Assembly (NCBI GenBank): GCA_963676875.1
Contig: OY781436.1
Coordinates: 3,286,001-3,350,000 of the forward strand
Reading direction: 5' to 3'
Source: UBA6244 sp963676875
Lineage (GTDB): Bacteria > Bacteroidota > Bacteroidia > Bacteroidales > F082
Length of the DNA stretch: 64,000 bases
Shown here: piece by piece, positions 34,004 to 42,593 of the stretch
How positions within the stretch are numbered: position 1 is the stretch's first letter
Layout: each line of letters begins with the position of its first letter
The notes under the pieces: generated by a model
What the model was told of the DNA's origin: nothing
Databases searched by the model: none
Seen by the model: the letters and a program-made list of their open reading frames with translations, nothing else
Program-made: the position numbers and the translations under genes

Positions 34004-35992
34004 ATGACACACATCAGCAGAAATAAACTGGTTTACACGGTAAAAGACAGGTGCAGGGTATGCTACACCTGTGTTCGTGAATGTCCGGTAAAGGCCATTA
34101 AAATTATTAATGGTCAGGCTGAAGTGGTGGGTGAGCGTTGCATCGTATGCGGAAACTGTGTCAACGTATGTAGTCAGGGCGCTAAAGCATTCATGGAAAT
34201 GAAAGAAGGTGTTCAAACGCTGTTGGCTACCGAACCATTGGTGGTTGCTGCTGTGGCACCTAGTTTTCCTGCCGAATTTACCGAATACGACGACCATCGT
34301 ATTTTTGTTGGTATGATGCGCAAATTGGGGTTTCGCAAAGTAGTGGAGGTTTCGTTTGGTGCCGACATGGTGGCCAAAGAATACAAAAACCTGCTCATGT
34401 GTGGTGAAGTGGAAGGTTACATATCTTCCGATTGCCCTGCTGTGGTAGCTTATGTGGAACAGCATCACCCCAACCTTATTGGTCATTTGGCTCCTTTGGT
34501 ATCGCCCATGGTTGCTATTACACGAATTATTAAACGGCTTTATGGTGAAGATGCCAAGGTGGTGTTTGTTGGCCCCTGTATTGCTAAAAAAGGTGAAAGC
34601 CCTGAGGTGGATGAGTCCATCACCTTTACCGAATTACGTGACATGTTCAATCAGTTGGGAATCAATTCAACCTCAGTGAGACCCTCCGAGTTCGACCCAC
34701 CTTATTCGGCCAAAGGAGCCGGCTTTCCGGTAAGTCACGGATTGCTCAACTCCATGGGAAAGTCCTCTGATGTTACTGATTGCTCGGTAATTGTTACCGA
34801 TGGCAAGGATAATTTCAAGGATGCAATCAAAGAGTTTGAAAAAGGAAACCTCAAAGGTAAACACCTGGAATTGCTTTGCTGCGAAGGTTGTATAATGGGA
34901 CCCGGCATGTCGAAAGGTGGAAGCAGATTTCGTCGCCGGAGCATTATCAGTCGGTATGTGACGGATAAACTATTGAATTTGGATGAGAAAACCTGGAAAG
35001 AGCAGATGGATCGGTTTTCAGATATAGATTACAGCCGTGGTTTTTCTCCTGCCGATCAGGTGATGGAGGTTCCGGAAGAAAGTAAAATTGCTGAAATTTT
35101 GTTGTCGATGGGAAAACAAAAACCCGCCGACCATCTCAATTGCGGAGCTTGTGGTTACGATAGCTGTCGCGAACATGCCATCGCCATCCTCAACGGTTTG
35201 GCCGAAAGTGAGATGTGTTTGCCCTACGCCATCGAAAAAATGCACAGCACCATCAACGATTTGAACGAAAGCAACGAAAAACTCGCCAATGCCCGTTTGG
35301 CCCTGCGTCATTCTGAAAAATTGGCCAACATGGGACAGCTATCGGCCGGTATTGCCCACGAACTGAATAATCCGTTGGGCGTGATTACCATGTACAGCAA
35401 CATCCTTAAAGAGGAAGTTTCGCCCGACAATCCCATGATTAAAGACTTGACACTCATTGCAGAACAAGCCGACCGCTGTAAAAATATAGTGGGCGGACTG
35501 CTCAACTTTGCCCGAAAAAGTCAGGTGAACCTTCAGGAAACCAATATGGTGGAATTTTGTGAGCATAGTCTGGAATCGGTAATTAAACCGGCTTCGGTTG
35601 AGATAGCGTTTACGGCCAACCTAGATGACCCCAAGGCCATGATCGATCGTGACCAATTCATGCAGGTGCTTACCAATCTGGAGAAAAATGCCGTAGAAGC
35701 TATGCCCGATGGTGGCATACTATCAGTAATTCTGGAAGGCACAGAAAACGATGTGAAAATTACGGTGGCAGATACCGGAACAGGTATCGCTCCTGAAAAT
35801 ATGGAAAAAATATTTACCCCATTCTTTACTACCAAAGCCATTGGCAAGGGTACCGGAATGGGATTGCCTCTGGTGTATGGAATTGTGAAAATGCACAAGG
35901 GACAAATAAAAGTGAAGTCGGTAAACGACCCCAATATGGGCGCCACAGGTACCCGCTTTAAAATTACATTACCACGTAAACCTTTGAATTAA
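34004..35992 (+). CDS. Hydrogenase-like sensor histidine kinase
   Basis: 662 residues. Order: two [4Fe-4S] motifs (Cys17/20/23/27 and Cys46/49/52/56); an [FeFe]-hydrogenase large-domain homologue, about 75-330; an Fe-S domain of the CxxCG-x4-C type (Cys380, 383, 388, 405); a short coiled linker; HisKA with His452 in GIAHELNNPLG; HATPase with NLEKNAVEAM, ADTGTGIAP and GTGMGLPLV. In the hydrogenase domain TSCCPGW is replaced by SSDCPAV (Asp143-Cys144), MPCTAKK by GPCIAKK (Cys192), and the last motif by CCEGC (Cys292/296). All four cluster ligands survive while the proton-transfer Cys is Asp. Loss of that Cys is known for sensory HydS proteins. No signal peptide or TM segment is seen. I infer a cytoplasmic H2 or redox sensor for the adjacent receivers. 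Confidence 0.92.
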   Translation: MTHISRNKLVYTVKDRCRVCYTCVRECPVKAIKIINGQAEVVGERCIVCGNCVNVCSQGAKAFMEMKEGVQTLLATEPLVVAAVAPSFPAEFTEYDDHRIFVGMMRKLGFRKVVEVSFGADMVAKEYKNLLMCGEVEGYISSDCPAVVAYVEQHHPNLIGHLAPLVSPMVAITRIIKRLYGEDAKVVFVGPCIAKKGESPEVDESITFTELRDMFNQLGINSTSVRPSEFDPPYSAKGAGFPVSHGLLNSMGKSSDVTDCSVIVTDGKDNFKDAIKEFEKGNLKGKHLELLCCEGCIMGPGMSKGGSRFRRRSIISRYVTDKLLNLDEKTWKEQMDRFSDIDYSRGFSPADQVMEVPEESKIAEILLSMGKQKPADHLNCGACGYDSCREHAIAILNGLAESEMCLPYAIEKMHSTINDLNESNEKLANARLALRHSEKLANMGQLSAGIAHELNNPLGVITMYSNILKEEVSPDNPMIKDLTLIAEQADRCKNIVGGLLNFARKSQVNLQETNMVEFCEHSLESVIKPASVEIAFTANLDDPKAMIDRDQFMQVLTNLEKNAVEAMPDGGILSVILEGTENDVKITVADTGTGIAPENMEKIFTPFFTTKAIGKGTGMGLPLVYGIVKMHKGQIKVKSVNDPNMGATGTRFKITLPRKPLN

Positions 35993-36013
35993 AAATTATT
36001 AAATTGATATACC

Positions 36014-36409
36014 ATGTCTGAATTAAAAAAACTTGTGTTGATAGTAGATGATGACCAAGACTACTTGGAACAAATGAAAATTCAAGTTGAACATTTTGGT
36101 TTTGAAGTAATTACCGCTCAAAGTCGTGCCGAAGGTGAAGAGATGCTTAAAACCACCAATCCTGATTTGGCCATCTTCGATTTGATGATGGAAACCCAGG
36201 ACAGCGGATTTGTGTTGGCATACAAAGCCAAAAGGCTTCATCCCAACATGCCCGTAATTATCGCCACTGCTGTTACCACCGAAACCGGAATCAGTTTTAA
36301 TGTGGAAACAGAAGAAGATAAAAACTGGATAAAAGCCGACCTATACCTGGAAAAAGGTATTCGCGGCGATCAGCTTCATCGCGAAATTAATAAGTTGCTG
36401 AAACTTTAA
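36014..36409 (+). CDS. Single-domain response regulator
   Basis: 131 residues. Acidic residues in LIVDDDQDY, phospho-acceptor Asp56 in LAIFDLMM, Thr in ATAVTT, and a Lys in YLEKGIRG. There is no output domain. It starts 22 nt after the hydrogenase-like kinase and is most likely its direct partner. It resembles the receiver at 29180 in the core motif and in an extended loop before the Lys (SFNVETEEDKNWIKADL). Its downstream target is not evident; phosphotransfer or protein-protein signalling are the options. Confidence 0.9.
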   Translation: MSELKKLVLIVDDDQDYLEQMKIQVEHFGFEVITAQSRAEGEEMLKTTNPDLAIFDLMMETQDSGFVLAYKAKRLHPNMPVIIATAVTTETGISFNVETEEDKNWIKADLYLEKGIRGDQLHREINKLLKL

Positions 36410-36480
36410 CATGTCAAAGTTGTAAAGCGAACAAAACAGCAAAATATCTTTCAACGAAAGTTGATAAAAAACTAAAGGCC

Positions 36481-37602
36481 ATGGAAAAACTAAATGTACT
36501 TATTGTTGACGACGAACCCGGAATTAGGTCCGGAATTGAGCGAATTTTGCGTAATTATACTGTCGGATTCCCGTTTTTGGATGAAGATTTCTCGTTTCAT
36601 ATTATCGAAGCGGCCACCGGTGAAGAGGCTTTGGAGATTATTAAAGACGGTCACGTGGATATCATCCTTCTCGACAATAAACTGCCGGGTATTCAGGGAA
36701 TTGAGGTGCTGGAACAGGTAAATAAAATGAAGCTGGATGCGGCGGTGATGATGATTACTTCCTATGCATCGCTGGATATCGCTGTGAAAGCTACCAATTT
36801 TGGCGCTTTTAATTTTGTTCCCAAACCATTTACGCCACAGGAACTGAAAACGGCCATTGAGAGCATCTCTAAGCATTTGTTCCTCAAGCGTATGACCAAG
36901 CGCATGAACAAAGAAGGAAAACAAATTCGATTTCAGTTTTTGTCTGTACTTTCTCACGAGCTCAAGTCGCCGCTCAATGCCATCGAAGGTTATCTGAAAA
37001 TAATGCAGGATAAACAGGTGGGCGACAGCATCGACGATTATATGGCCATGATCGATCGTTCCCTTGTACGCATAAAAGGCATGCGCGGACTAATCATGGA
37101 TTTGCTCGACCTCACCAAGTTGGAATCGGGTAAGAAGAACCGGGAATTGAAAAAAATCGATCTGGCTGAAATAGCCAAGTTAGCAATCCATACCATCGAA
37201 CCTTTGGCCATACAGCGCAACGTGAAAATAAATTTCGATGCCGGTGAGGATATGGTTATCACTGCCGATGCCGAAGAAATCGAAATTATTTTCAACAACC
37301 TGTTGTCCAATGCCGTGAAGTACAACAAGGAAAACGGTGAGGTGCATTTCAACATGAAAAAGAAAAACGACCAGGTTTGGCTTAAAGTAGAAGACACAGG
37401 CATCGGTATCTCCGAGGAAAACCTGTCCAAACTATTTCAGGAATTTACCCGCATTAAAACCGATAAAACCCGTGACATCTCCGGAAGCGGTCTCGGGCTT
37501 TCCATCCTCAAAAAAATGATTGACCTTAACAACGGAACCGTCGAGGTGCAAAGTACGCTTGACATCGGAACTACTTTTATCGTCACGCTGCCCATTCAAT
37601 AA
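36481..37602 (+). CDS. Receiver-histidine kinase hybrid
   Basis: 373 residues. An N-terminal receiver (VLIVDDEPG, Asp65 in LLDNKLPG, Lys116 in VPKPFTP) is followed by HisKA with His160 in LSVLSHELKSPLNAIEG and a HATPase domain (FNNLLSNAVKYN, VEDTGIGIS, GSGLGLSIL). There is no sensor or membrane domain, so its input is probably phosphorylation of its own receiver, perhaps from the hydrogenase-like kinase. Receiver-first kinases of this type usually act as intermediate or branch points. It lies between the second receiver and hydG on the same strand. Confidence 0.9.
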   Translation: MEKLNVLIVDDEPGIRSGIERILRNYTVGFPFLDEDFSFHIIEAATGEEALEIIKDGHVDIILLDNKLPGIQGIEVLEQVNKMKLDAAVMMITSYASLDIAVKATNFGAFNFVPKPFTPQELKTAIESISKHLFLKRMTKRMNKEGKQIRFQFLSVLSHELKSPLNAIEGYLKIMQDKQVGDSIDDYMAMIDRSLVRIKGMRGLIMDLLDLTKLESGKKNRELKKIDLAEIAKLAIHTIEPLAIQRNVKINFDAGEDMVITADAEEIEIIFNNLLSNAVKYNKENGEVHFNMKKKNDQVWLKVEDTGIGISEENLSKLFQEFTRIKTDKTRDISGSGLGLSILKKMIDLNNGTVEVQSTLDIGTTFIVTLPIQ

Positions 37603-37613
37603 TTACGCTAACC

Positions 37614-39044
37614 ATGAAATTCTACCCCGAAAACTACCGCATTCCTGACGAACGACAACAACCTTTTATTGATGCCGACGAAATTGATTCCTTTTTGAAA
37701 GAAGCCGTTTCCACCCGTCGGGAAGTGGAACGCATCGTCGCCAAATCGCTTGATAAAAAGCGACTTACATTGCAAGAAGTTGCCGTGTTGCTGAATACCA
37801 CCAATCCCTCTTTGGTGGAAATCATCAAACAAGGAGCCAAAGACCTTAAAAAGAAGGTGTATGGCAACCGGATTGTATTATTTGCGCCCTTGTATGTGGG
37901 CAACCTCTGTGCCAACAATTGTAAATATTGTGGTTTTCGGTCGTCCAACGGTGAGGCCATTCGAAAAACGCTTACCGACAAGGAGTTGATTCAAAATGTT
38001 ACGGCTCTGGAAGAAAATGGTCAAAAACGACTGATTTTGGTATATGGTGAACATAAAAAATATACACCCGAATTCATTGCCGACAATGTAAAAACTGTGT
38101 ATGGCGTAAAAACCGGTAATGGAGAAATCAGAAGGGTGAATATCAACGCGGCACCTTTGGATGTGGAAGGATTCAGAATAGTGAAGGAAGCCGGAATTGG
38201 AACCTACCAGGTGTTTCAGGAAACCTACCATCCGGAGGCCTATACCTGGTACCATCCGAGTGGAAAAAAAGCGGATTACAATTACAGGTTAACTTCCCTT
38301 GATCGCGCCCAGGAAGCAGGTCTCGATGATGTGGGTATCGGGGTGCTCTTCGGGCTTTATGATTGGCGTTTTGAGGTGATGGGACTGGTGCGCCACACCA
38401 ACCACCTGGAAGCTTGTTATAATGTGGGACCACATACCATTTCGTTTCCACGTTTGACCGATGCCGCTGATTTTAAGGTAAATCCTCAATATCATGTGGA
38501 CGACGACACCTTTACAAAAATTGTGGCTATCCTGCGATTGGCCGTCCCGTATACGGGAATGATTCTGACGGCTCGCGAACCTCAACATATTCGTAAAGAG
38601 GTGCTTCAGTACGGTTGCTCACAAATTGATGCCGGCACCAAACTTGAAATGGGTGCCTATTCTGAAAAAGGCGAAAAAACCATTCAGGATCTTAACAAAG
38701 AACAGTTTTTAATCAATGATGAACGCTCGCTGGCAGAAGTGATTGACGAGTTGATTGATACGGATTATCTTCCATCGTTTTGCACAGCTTGTTACCGGAA
38801 AGGCCGAACAGGGGAACATTTCATGGAATTCTCCGTTCCGGGTTTTATCAAACGGTTTTGCACTCCCAATGCCATCCTGACTTTGTCGGAATACATCATG
38901 GACTACGCAGGACCTGAAACCGCTGAAAAAGGCTGGAAGCTTATCGAAAAAAATATTGCCGATCTCAATGAGCCCAAGCTGGAAAGCGCAGTCAGGGAAC
39001 GTATTGAAAAAATAAAAACCGGCGAACGGGATTTGTATTTCTAG
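37614..39044 (+). CDS. hydG: [FeFe] hydrogenase H-cluster maturase HydG (radical SAM)
   Basis: 476 residues. The radical SAM motif is CANNCKYCGF (C-x3-C-x2-C), and the C-terminal cluster region CTACYRKGRTGEHFM with a later RFCTPN Cys is specific to HydG. HydG cleaves tyrosine to give the CO and CN ligands of the H-cluster di-iron site. The close paralogue ThiH lacks the C-terminal CTACYR motif, so HydG is the better call. It starts 12 nt after the receiver-kinase, which ties maturation to the regulators. Confidence 0.96.
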   Translation: MKFYPENYRIPDERQQPFIDADEIDSFLKEAVSTRREVERIVAKSLDKKRLTLQEVAVLLNTTNPSLVEIIKQGAKDLKKKVYGNRIVLFAPLYVGNLCANNCKYCGFRSSNGEAIRKTLTDKELIQNVTALEENGQKRLILVYGEHKKYTPEFIADNVKTVYGVKTGNGEIRRVNINAAPLDVEGFRIVKEAGIGTYQVFQETYHPEAYTWYHPSGKKADYNYRLTSLDRAQEAGLDDVGIGVLFGLYDWRFEVMGLVRHTNHLEACYNVGPHTISFPRLTDAADFKVNPQYHVDDDTFTKIVAILRLAVPYTGMILTAREPQHIRKEVLQYGCSQIDAGTKLEMGAYSEKGEKTIQDLNKEQFLINDERSLAEVIDELIDTDYLPSFCTACYRKGRTGEHFMEFSVPGFIKRFCTPNAILTLSEYIMDYAGPETAEKGWKLIEKNIADLNEPKLESAVRERIEKIKTGERDLYF

Positions 39045-39118
39045 AGATTTAAAGCTGACTAAATTTTCCCTTAGGGATAATATTTGGGTAGAAAAAGGAA
39101 TTTTTGTAGAATTGTACC

Positions 39119-39187
39119 GTCCGCCCGTGGCGGACGAAATAAATGAAAACAATAATTTTGCTGCCCATATTTAGCTCCTGACGGAGC
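39119..39187. repeat. Two short hairpins in the hydG-hydF spacer
   Basis: GTCCGCC-CGT-GGCGGAC at 39119-39135 and GCTCC-TGAC-GGAGC at 39174-39187 are perfect stems without T-runs. They look like small interspersed palindromes rather than terminators, but could stabilise or process the mRNA between hydG and hydF. No other feature was seen in 39045-39227. Confidence 0.55.
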
Positions 39188-39227
39188 CCGGAAACAAAAA
39201 ATTATACACTATTCAAAGGTTCAGATC

Positions 39228-40430
39228 ATGTCCAAAGGAAAAGACTTAAAACCACATATAGGCTTGTTCGGCCGCCGAAATAATGGAAAGAGCTCCATCA
39301 TCAACATGCTTGTTGGTCAGGATGTGGCCATTGTTTCCGACTTTGCCGGAACTACCACTGATCCTGTGAAGAAATCCGTGGAGATTTTTGGCATCGGACC
39401 CGCCATCATCATCGATACCGCCGGAATTGATGATTCAGGTGATTTGGGTGAAAAACGCATCGAGCGAAGTTTGAAAGTAATTCCCACCATCGATCTGGCC
39501 ATTCTGGTTATTGCCAACAACCAATTTGGCACCTACGAAGAAGCTTTGGTGGAGAAATTTAAAGCATACGAAGTTCCTTTTGTAATTTTTCACAACAAAG
39601 CAGATATCCAACCCATTTTGGAGGAGGTAAAGGTAAATATCCTGCGCATGACAGATGTCGAAACGCTGGATGTCAGTGCATTGAATGATGCCTCGCTGGT
39701 TCCTGCCACCGAACTCATTAAAAGTAAAATACCCCAATCCGCTTACATCAAACCTTCGCTTTTTGAAGGTATGGTGAAGCCCAAGGATTTGGTGCTGCTC
39801 GTAACGCCCATCGATTCCGAAGCCCCCGAAGGTCGTATGATATTGCCCCAACAAATGGCCATTCGCGATGTGCTCGACCACGACGCCCTTTGTCTGGTGG
39901 TCAAGGAAACAGAATTGCAGGATGTGTTTGATCGGGGATGGCAGCCTTCGTTGGTAGTTACAGATAGTCAGGCATTTGGCATGGTTTCAAAAATTGTTCC
40001 CGAACACATTCCACTCACCGGATTTAGTGTGTTGTTTGCCCGCATTCGTGCCAATTTTGATGCCTACATGGCAGGTACGCCGAAATTGGGTCAGCTTCAG
40101 GACGGCGATCGGGTACTCATTCTGGAATCGTGCAGTCATCATGTGAGTTGCGACGACATTGGCCGGGTGAAACTTCCCAAGTGGATATCCAAATTTTCTG
40201 GAAAGAACCTGGATTTTGATGTGGTGGCAGGCAATGATCCTTTCCCAAGAGACATCGCCAATTATGCATTGGTTGTGCAATGTGGCGGCTGTGTGGTGAC
40301 CCAAAAACAATTGGCAGGACGGCTGAAATCCGCTTTGGATGCCGATGTTCCCGTTACCAATTACGGACTTTCCATCGCTTACATGAATGGTATTTTCGAC
40401 AGGGCAGTAGCTCCGTTTCCTAAAAAGTAG
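39228..40430 (+). CDS. hydF: [FeFe] hydrogenase H-cluster maturation GTPase HydF
   Basis: 400 residues. The GTPase domain has Walker A GRRNNGKSS (residues 15-23), the switch TTTDPV, DTAGIDD and the NKAD motif. The C-terminal cluster domain has Cys302 in ESCSHH followed by DDIGRVKLP, and Cys352/Cys355 in QCGGC. HydF is the scaffold that carries the di-iron precursor to HydA. The usual HCGGC motif has Gln351 instead of His; that His is reported as an exchangeable ligand, so activity is plausible. It is 8 nt from hydE. Confidence 0.95.
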   Translation: MSKGKDLKPHIGLFGRRNNGKSSIINMLVGQDVAIVSDFAGTTTDPVKKSVEIFGIGPAIIIDTAGIDDSGDLGEKRIERSLKVIPTIDLAILVIANNQFGTYEEALVEKFKAYEVPFVIFHNKADIQPILEEVKVNILRMTDVETLDVSALNDASLVPATELIKSKIPQSAYIKPSLFEGMVKPKDLVLLVTPIDSEAPEGRMILPQQMAIRDVLDHDALCLVVKETELQDVFDRGWQPSLVVTDSQAFGMVSKIVPEHIPLTGFSVLFARIRANFDAYMAGTPKLGQLQDGDRVLILESCSHHVSCDDIGRVKLPKWISKFSGKNLDFDVVAGNDPFPRDIANYALVVQCGGCVVTQKQLAGRLKSALDADVPVTNYGLSIAYMNGIFDRAVAPFPKK

Positions 40431-40437
40431 CTTTGCC

Positions 40438-41523
40438 ATGAGCCAAGAAGTCGTTTCCATATTAAAAGAACGTCAATTCAACCATGAAACATTGGTGAGG
40501 TTGCTTACTGCCAATGAGGATGAAACACAGGTCATTTTCGCGGAAGCGGCACGCATCAAGGCCCAATATGCAGGAAACAAGGTGTATTTGCGCGGACTCA
40601 TCGAGCTGTCGAATATCTGCGAAAAGGATTGTTACTATTGCGGAATCAGAAAAAGCAACCCCAATTGTCACCGCTACATGGTTAGCGATGCTGAGATCGA
40701 CCGTGCCATACAGTATGCCGTGGACAGCAATATGGGAAGTCTGGTGGTGCAGTCGGGTGAGTTGCAAACCGAAACTTTTATTCGTAAAATAGACCACATC
40801 CTACAGCGTGCGCACATATTGGGCAAAGGTCAGTTGGGCGTAACTCTTTCATGTGGAGAGCAAACACGAGAAACCTATCAAAATTGGCGAGCGCTAGGTG
40901 CCACACGCTATCTGCTGCGTATCGAATCGTCCAATCCGGAATTGTACCATAAAATTCATCCGAAGGACACCATGCACGATTACAACACACGCCTGAACGC
41001 GTTGGATTTATTGAAATCCACCGGTTACCAAACCGGAACGGGTGTGATGATTGGGCTACCATTTCAAACTATGGTCGATTTGGCCTCCGACCTGTTGTTT
41101 ATGCGCGATCTGGACATCGACATGTGTGGCATGGGTCCCTATATTGAGCATGAGGACACCCCATTATATCAATACCAACACACCCTGATACCCGTGGCTG
41201 AGCGCATTCAACTCAGTCTGAAAATGATTGCCCTGTTGCGTATCATAATGAAAGACATCAACATTGCCTCCACCACCGCTTTGCAGGCATTGGACAGGCG
41301 CGGACGCATCAATGCCCTGAAAGTGGGAGCCAACGTGATGATGCCCAATATTACCCCCGGTTTGTACCGCAACAACTATGCCCTCTACCTCAATAAACCC
41401 GGTGTGGACGAAGAAGCCGAAGACAGCCTGCGAAATCTTGAGCGCCAGGTGGCCGAAGCCGGATGTGTGGTGGGCTATGGCGTGAAGGGCGATTCGTTGC
41501 ATTTTGTCGGGAGGAAGGGGTAG
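40438..41523 (+). CDS. hydE: [FeFe] hydrogenase H-cluster maturase HydE (radical SAM)
   Basis: 361 residues, a BioB-like radical SAM protein. The cluster motif is CEKDCYYCG within LIELSNICEKDCYYCGIRKS, followed by SGE (VVQSGE) and the conserved GVTLSCGEQ and GMGPYIEHEDTPL segments typical of HydE. It acts in building the dithiomethylamine/di-iron unit with HydG and HydF. It is the last recognised gene of the hydrogenase island. No clear terminator was found after its stop. Confidence 0.95.
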   Translation: MSQEVVSILKERQFNHETLVRLLTANEDETQVIFAEAARIKAQYAGNKVYLRGLIELSNICEKDCYYCGIRKSNPNCHRYMVSDAEIDRAIQYAVDSNMGSLVVQSGELQTETFIRKIDHILQRAHILGKGQLGVTLSCGEQTRETYQNWRALGATRYLLRIESSNPELYHKIHPKDTMHDYNTRLNALDLLKSTGYQTGTGVMIGLPFQTMVDLASDLLFMRDLDIDMCGMGPYIEHEDTPLYQYQHTLIPVAERIQLSLKMIALLRIIMKDINIASTTALQALDRRGRINALKVGANVMMPNITPGLYRNNYALYLNKPGVDEEAEDSLRNLERQVAEAGCVVGYGVKGDSLHFVGRKG

Positions 41524-41952
41524 GTATTTTACTGAAACAAAACGTCTGATGAAACCCAACTCCATCAGCCATTTCCATAATATTTACAACGAAATCACTC
41601 GCATGCTAAATAAATAACCAGCCTTCTAAATATTTTTCACCGTTTAAAATCATCTTCATCTTTCATGCCAATAATTGGTCATTGGGTTTTGTTTGCGTAA
41701 AATTAGGGAATTTATTTGTGTAAATGGGCGAATGTACCATATATCGATGTTTTGTATTTGCGGTTTTGTAATGCCGAACGGTTAAAAAAAATTTTCGTCT
41801 GCGCTGATATGGTAAGTTGTTCTAGCCGATATTTTTCGGTACAACTCAACCAACTTTTCCGTTTGTGATTGCTTTGCTGCCACATCTTGCGGGTGCAACA
41901 AATAAATTTCTATTTTAGCCACAGAAATCAACTACTCAATAAACCTACTTCC
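41524..41952. other. Intergenic region after hydE
   Basis: AT-rich, about 430 bp with no convincing gene, RNA or terminator. The frame upstream of 41953 that extends the next gene has no signal-peptide character and is treated as leader. A small stem CCGA/TCGG around 41827-41840 is the only structure noticed. Confidence 0.35.
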
Positions 41953-42579
41953 ATGAATAAATTAAAAGCTCTGTTATTGATCCTGCTCTTTCCGGTTTTG
42001 GCCTATAGTCAGGTGGAAATTGTTCCGTCGGTTGGATACATGTTTGGCGGAAGTGTTAAATTTTATGAAGGAAAATTAAAGATCACCGATGGCATGAACT
42101 ATGGTGTTTCCATAATTGTGCCGGATATTAAGTATTCCACCGATCTGGAAATCAGCTATTCAAGGCTTGACAGTAAGGCCAAATTCACTGCCTATAAAAT
42201 TGGTTACAACGACGATGAAGTAGATGTATCCACCAATTATTTGCAAATTGGGGTGCTGAAAACGCTTGGAGGTGACGATAAAATCAAGCCTTTCGGATCC
42301 TTTTCCATGGGCGCCACCATTTTTAGTCCCAAAGTAGGCAACTACAACGATACCTGGCGTTTCTCTATCACCCTTGGGCTGGGAGCCAAATTGATGGTGT
42401 CTGAGCGGGTAGGTATTATGTTGCGTGGTAGGTTGATGATGCCCATGAATTTTGGTGGGGTGGGTGGCTATTACGGTATTGGATCGGGTGGTTCAGGCGG
42501 CGGTTTGTATGTGGATTCGTATGCAGCCATTGTTCAGGGCGACTTTTCCGGTGGATTAATCATCAGTCTGGGTAAGTAG
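41953..42579 (+). CDS. Small outer-membrane beta-barrel protein
   Basis: About 208 residues from the ATG at 41953, which gives a clean signal peptide MNKLKALLLILLFPVLAYSQ. Mature sequence alternates polar and hydrophobic residues in strands (VEIVPSVGYMFGGSVKF, DLEISYSRLDS, FSITLGLGAKLMVS, GLIISLGK) as in 8-strand OmpW/OmpX-type barrels. A Gly-rich loop (YYGIGSGGSGGGLY) lies near the C-terminus. No specific family is recognised and function is unknown. The next gene follows by 14 nt. Confidence 0.7.
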   Translation: MNKLKALLLILLFPVLAYSQVEIVPSVGYMFGGSVKFYEGKLKITDGMNYGVSIIVPDIKYSTDLEISYSRLDSKAKFTAYKIGYNDDEVDVSTNYLQIGVLKTLGGDDKIKPFGSFSMGATIFSPKVGNYNDTWRFSITLGLGAKLMVSERVGIMLRGRLMMPMNFGGVGGYYGIGSGGSGGGLYVDSYAAIVQGDFSGGLIISLGK

Positions 42580-42593
42580 TTATCTTTTTATAC

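Noticed and set aside
37614..39044. ThiH (thiamine synthesis)
   Set aside because: The C-terminal CTACYR cluster motif and the hydF/hydE neighbours identify HydG.
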